Shown piece by piece: positions 62,391-64,000 of a DNA stretch of 64,000 nt. A program made the translations under genes and the position numbers. The stretch comes from Sweltsa coloradensis (taxonomy: Eukaryota > Arthropoda > Insecta > Plecoptera > Chloroperlidae). The stretch spans positions 248,001 to 312,000 of the forward strand of contig JAMZAV010001276.1 in NCBI GenBank assembly GCA_024449915.1, given 5' to 3'. Position 1 is the first letter of the stretch. The number at the start of each line of letters is the position of its first letter. The notes under the pieces are model-generated. The model was not told where the DNA came from and did no database searches. It saw only the letters and a program-made list of their open reading frames with translations.

Positions 62391-63150
62391 CTACGAGAGT
62401 GTCTTCCGATTAATGAGATTGTGAAAAAAAAATACGTAGCCATAATGATATTACCTCGCTTCAAGCGTGTGCAGGCTCCATCCCAGCTGTGAGAAACTTG
62501 GTACTTGAAGCTGTGGTTGTCAGACCGGCAGGACGCGTGAGATTGTAGCGGTCACTCGTCAGGGTTGTATTGTATTTATTAGCAGCTGTGGGATTACATG
62601 TGATGCCGTAACTAGTACGTGTATGTGCGTGGAAGTCACTCGTAGTTGTCAGTAGGCTTCAGGATCCAAGGTCGATGCTTCGACCAGGACCAAACCCTGA
62701 TGATATGAAAGTTACATCATTAGTTGAAGAGGTGGTGGGATAAAGAAGCAATCGTTAAAACGAGTCATTGCCGATTAATTACTTGTAGAGGTGTACGAGT
62801 ATGGCCGGGATGGCCTAGTAAGCAAGAATGCGGGTATATGAAAAGAGTTTAGAGATTTGTTAACATGGAGTTAATTAAAACGCGACACTTGGTGTTAGAG
62901 TAATGAGTTCTCTTAAAATATGGATTATGTAGCCATTAGAAATTACAATAGGCTACTGTGATCTGAAAAAATATCATAGGTAGAGGTACTGCTGTACCTA
63001 GATTCATAAACTGGTTCGGCATTGATTATAATTTCAGCGGAAGGGCTATTGAAAGAGCGAGTTAATAGCTTCCTTAATGTCTATTGTGATAAAATTGATG
63101 TGCTATTGAATACTAGAGTGGTAAACACAAGAATAAAAATCCAAACCTAT

Positions 63151-63527
63151 GCAGGGAGTCTACAAATTCCATTACAAAATTCCCTGACTTTTCCTGGTTT
63201 TCCAGACGGAAAATTATATTTTTCCAGGCTGCAAATTTGGCTTTCCCATACATAATAATGGTGGAAAAATTGTTTATAAATTCAATTTCAATTTTGACGT
63301 GAATTTTAAACACCAGACGAGGCAAAATAATTTAAGAATTGTTTTTTCAAATTGAGAATTCTATTTTCAGCTACAGAAGGTATTGAAATGACTAAAATAT
63401 ATACAGTATATTTTTTTTTTCATTCTAGTAAAATTCCAGAAAAAAAAATTCCCTGGCTTTTCCAGATTTATTTTATTCCCTTACTTTTCCAGATTTTCCA
63501 AGTTTTCCAGTCTTGTAGACACCCTGC
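63151..63527. mobile_element. MITE with GCAGGGAGTCTACAA/TTGTAGACACCCTGC ends
   Basis: Imperfect inverted ends; the interior repeats AATTCCCTGaCTTTTCC-type phrases. It resembles a widespread hAT-like family of insects. Confidence 0.58.
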
Positions 63528-63560
63528 TACGTCCCTTGGAGTCGTAGTATTCGGAGCTCG

Positions 63561-64000
63561 ATGAAGTAGTCCGTAGTGACGTGAGCTCATTGGTACCGGT
63601 AGTTTCAATGTATACACACCAGAGCTGAAACCAATATTTATCTGTTAAAACTTGATGATTAATGTGAGCGCAAAGTTGCTGGTTCTTAGGTTGCCAGTAC
63701 TACGTAGTTTATACTCACGTTCCAAGTAGAAAGCGACGATCGTATTCTCGTAGGCAACGTCTCTGCTCCGTGGTTGACGACTGTGAGAAGTGTCGACAGC
63801 TCTGGACCAGCCACAGAAGAGAGGAGAGATCGATGAAGTAGGTCCGTAGTGACGTGAGCTCATTGGTAGTTTAAATATATACACCAGAGCTGAAACCTAT
63901 CTGTTAGAACTTGAACAAGTGATTAATGTGAGAGCAAAGTTGCTGGTTCTCAGGTTACGAGTACTACGTAGTTTATACTCACGTTCCAAGTAGAAAGCGA
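63561..64000. repeat. tandem duplication with ~272-bp period at the window end
   Basis: ATGAAGTAGTCCGTAGTGAC at 63561 recurs with small changes at 63833, and ACTCACGTTCCAAGTAGAAA at 63715 recurs near the end of the window. The second copy is cut by the window edge. Read on the minus strand, each copy contains a good splice donor (GGAAC|GTGAGTATAAAC) and the first has an acceptor (CTTCTCACAG) upstream of it. Confidence 0.75.

Overview
The window looks like nuclear DNA from an insect with a large, repeat-rich genome. It has spliced genes with multi-kilobase introns, no operons, and a very high load of SINEs, MITEs and palindromic elements. The insect assignment rests on an odorant-binding protein of the cysteine-rich Plus-C type (known only from hexapods), a TATA plus TCAGT arthropod-style core promoter, a Star/FkbM-type gene, and a short interstitial tract of CCTAA units, the arthropod telomere repeat. 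The order cannot be fixed. The repeat load and the apparent selenoprotein fit a hemimetabolous lineage better than flies, moths, bees or beetles, but that is inference.

Region by region. 0.9-2.1 kb (-): an alpha-1,3-fucosyltransferase (GT10) with its coding region in one exon. 4.7-11.3 kb (-): four exons of a Star-like type II membrane protein with an FkbM domain, all junctions in phase, 3' end not resolved. 17.0-25.6 kb (+): a seven-exon odorant-binding protein with proline-rich inserts; two RFX X-box sequences lie just upstream of its TATA box. 32.7-43.5 kb (+): a selenoprotein P-like gene with an in-frame TGA at codon 47, three in-phase exons carrying the family's thioredoxin-like region, a long charged last exon with three CxC...CxC repeats, and a well-formed type II SECIS candidate in the 3' UTR before the poly(A) signals. 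A small P2X7-like zinc-binding ORF sits inside its last intron. 45-46 kb and 59.2-59.5 kb: decayed 3' parts of two LINEs. About 47.1 kb: a possible first coding exon behind a GC-rich stretch. The remainder is repeats, and the window ends in a tandem duplication that may carry a duplicated exon.

The main repeat families are a ~410 bp tRNA-derived SINE (about 12 copies), a 5S rRNA-derived SINE (3 copies), two further tRNA-related SINE families, a SINE-like family with the phrase CATAATGCGCC, long palindromic fold-back elements, hAT-type and piggyBac-type nonautonomous elements, and ~0.2-1.2 kb elements ending in CTAGGAAAACGC.

The selenoprotein P-like gene is the most notable content. UGA position, exon phase, conserved flanking motifs and SECIS geometry agree with one another, although many insect lineages have lost selenoproteins. 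All calls were made by eye; no searches were run.
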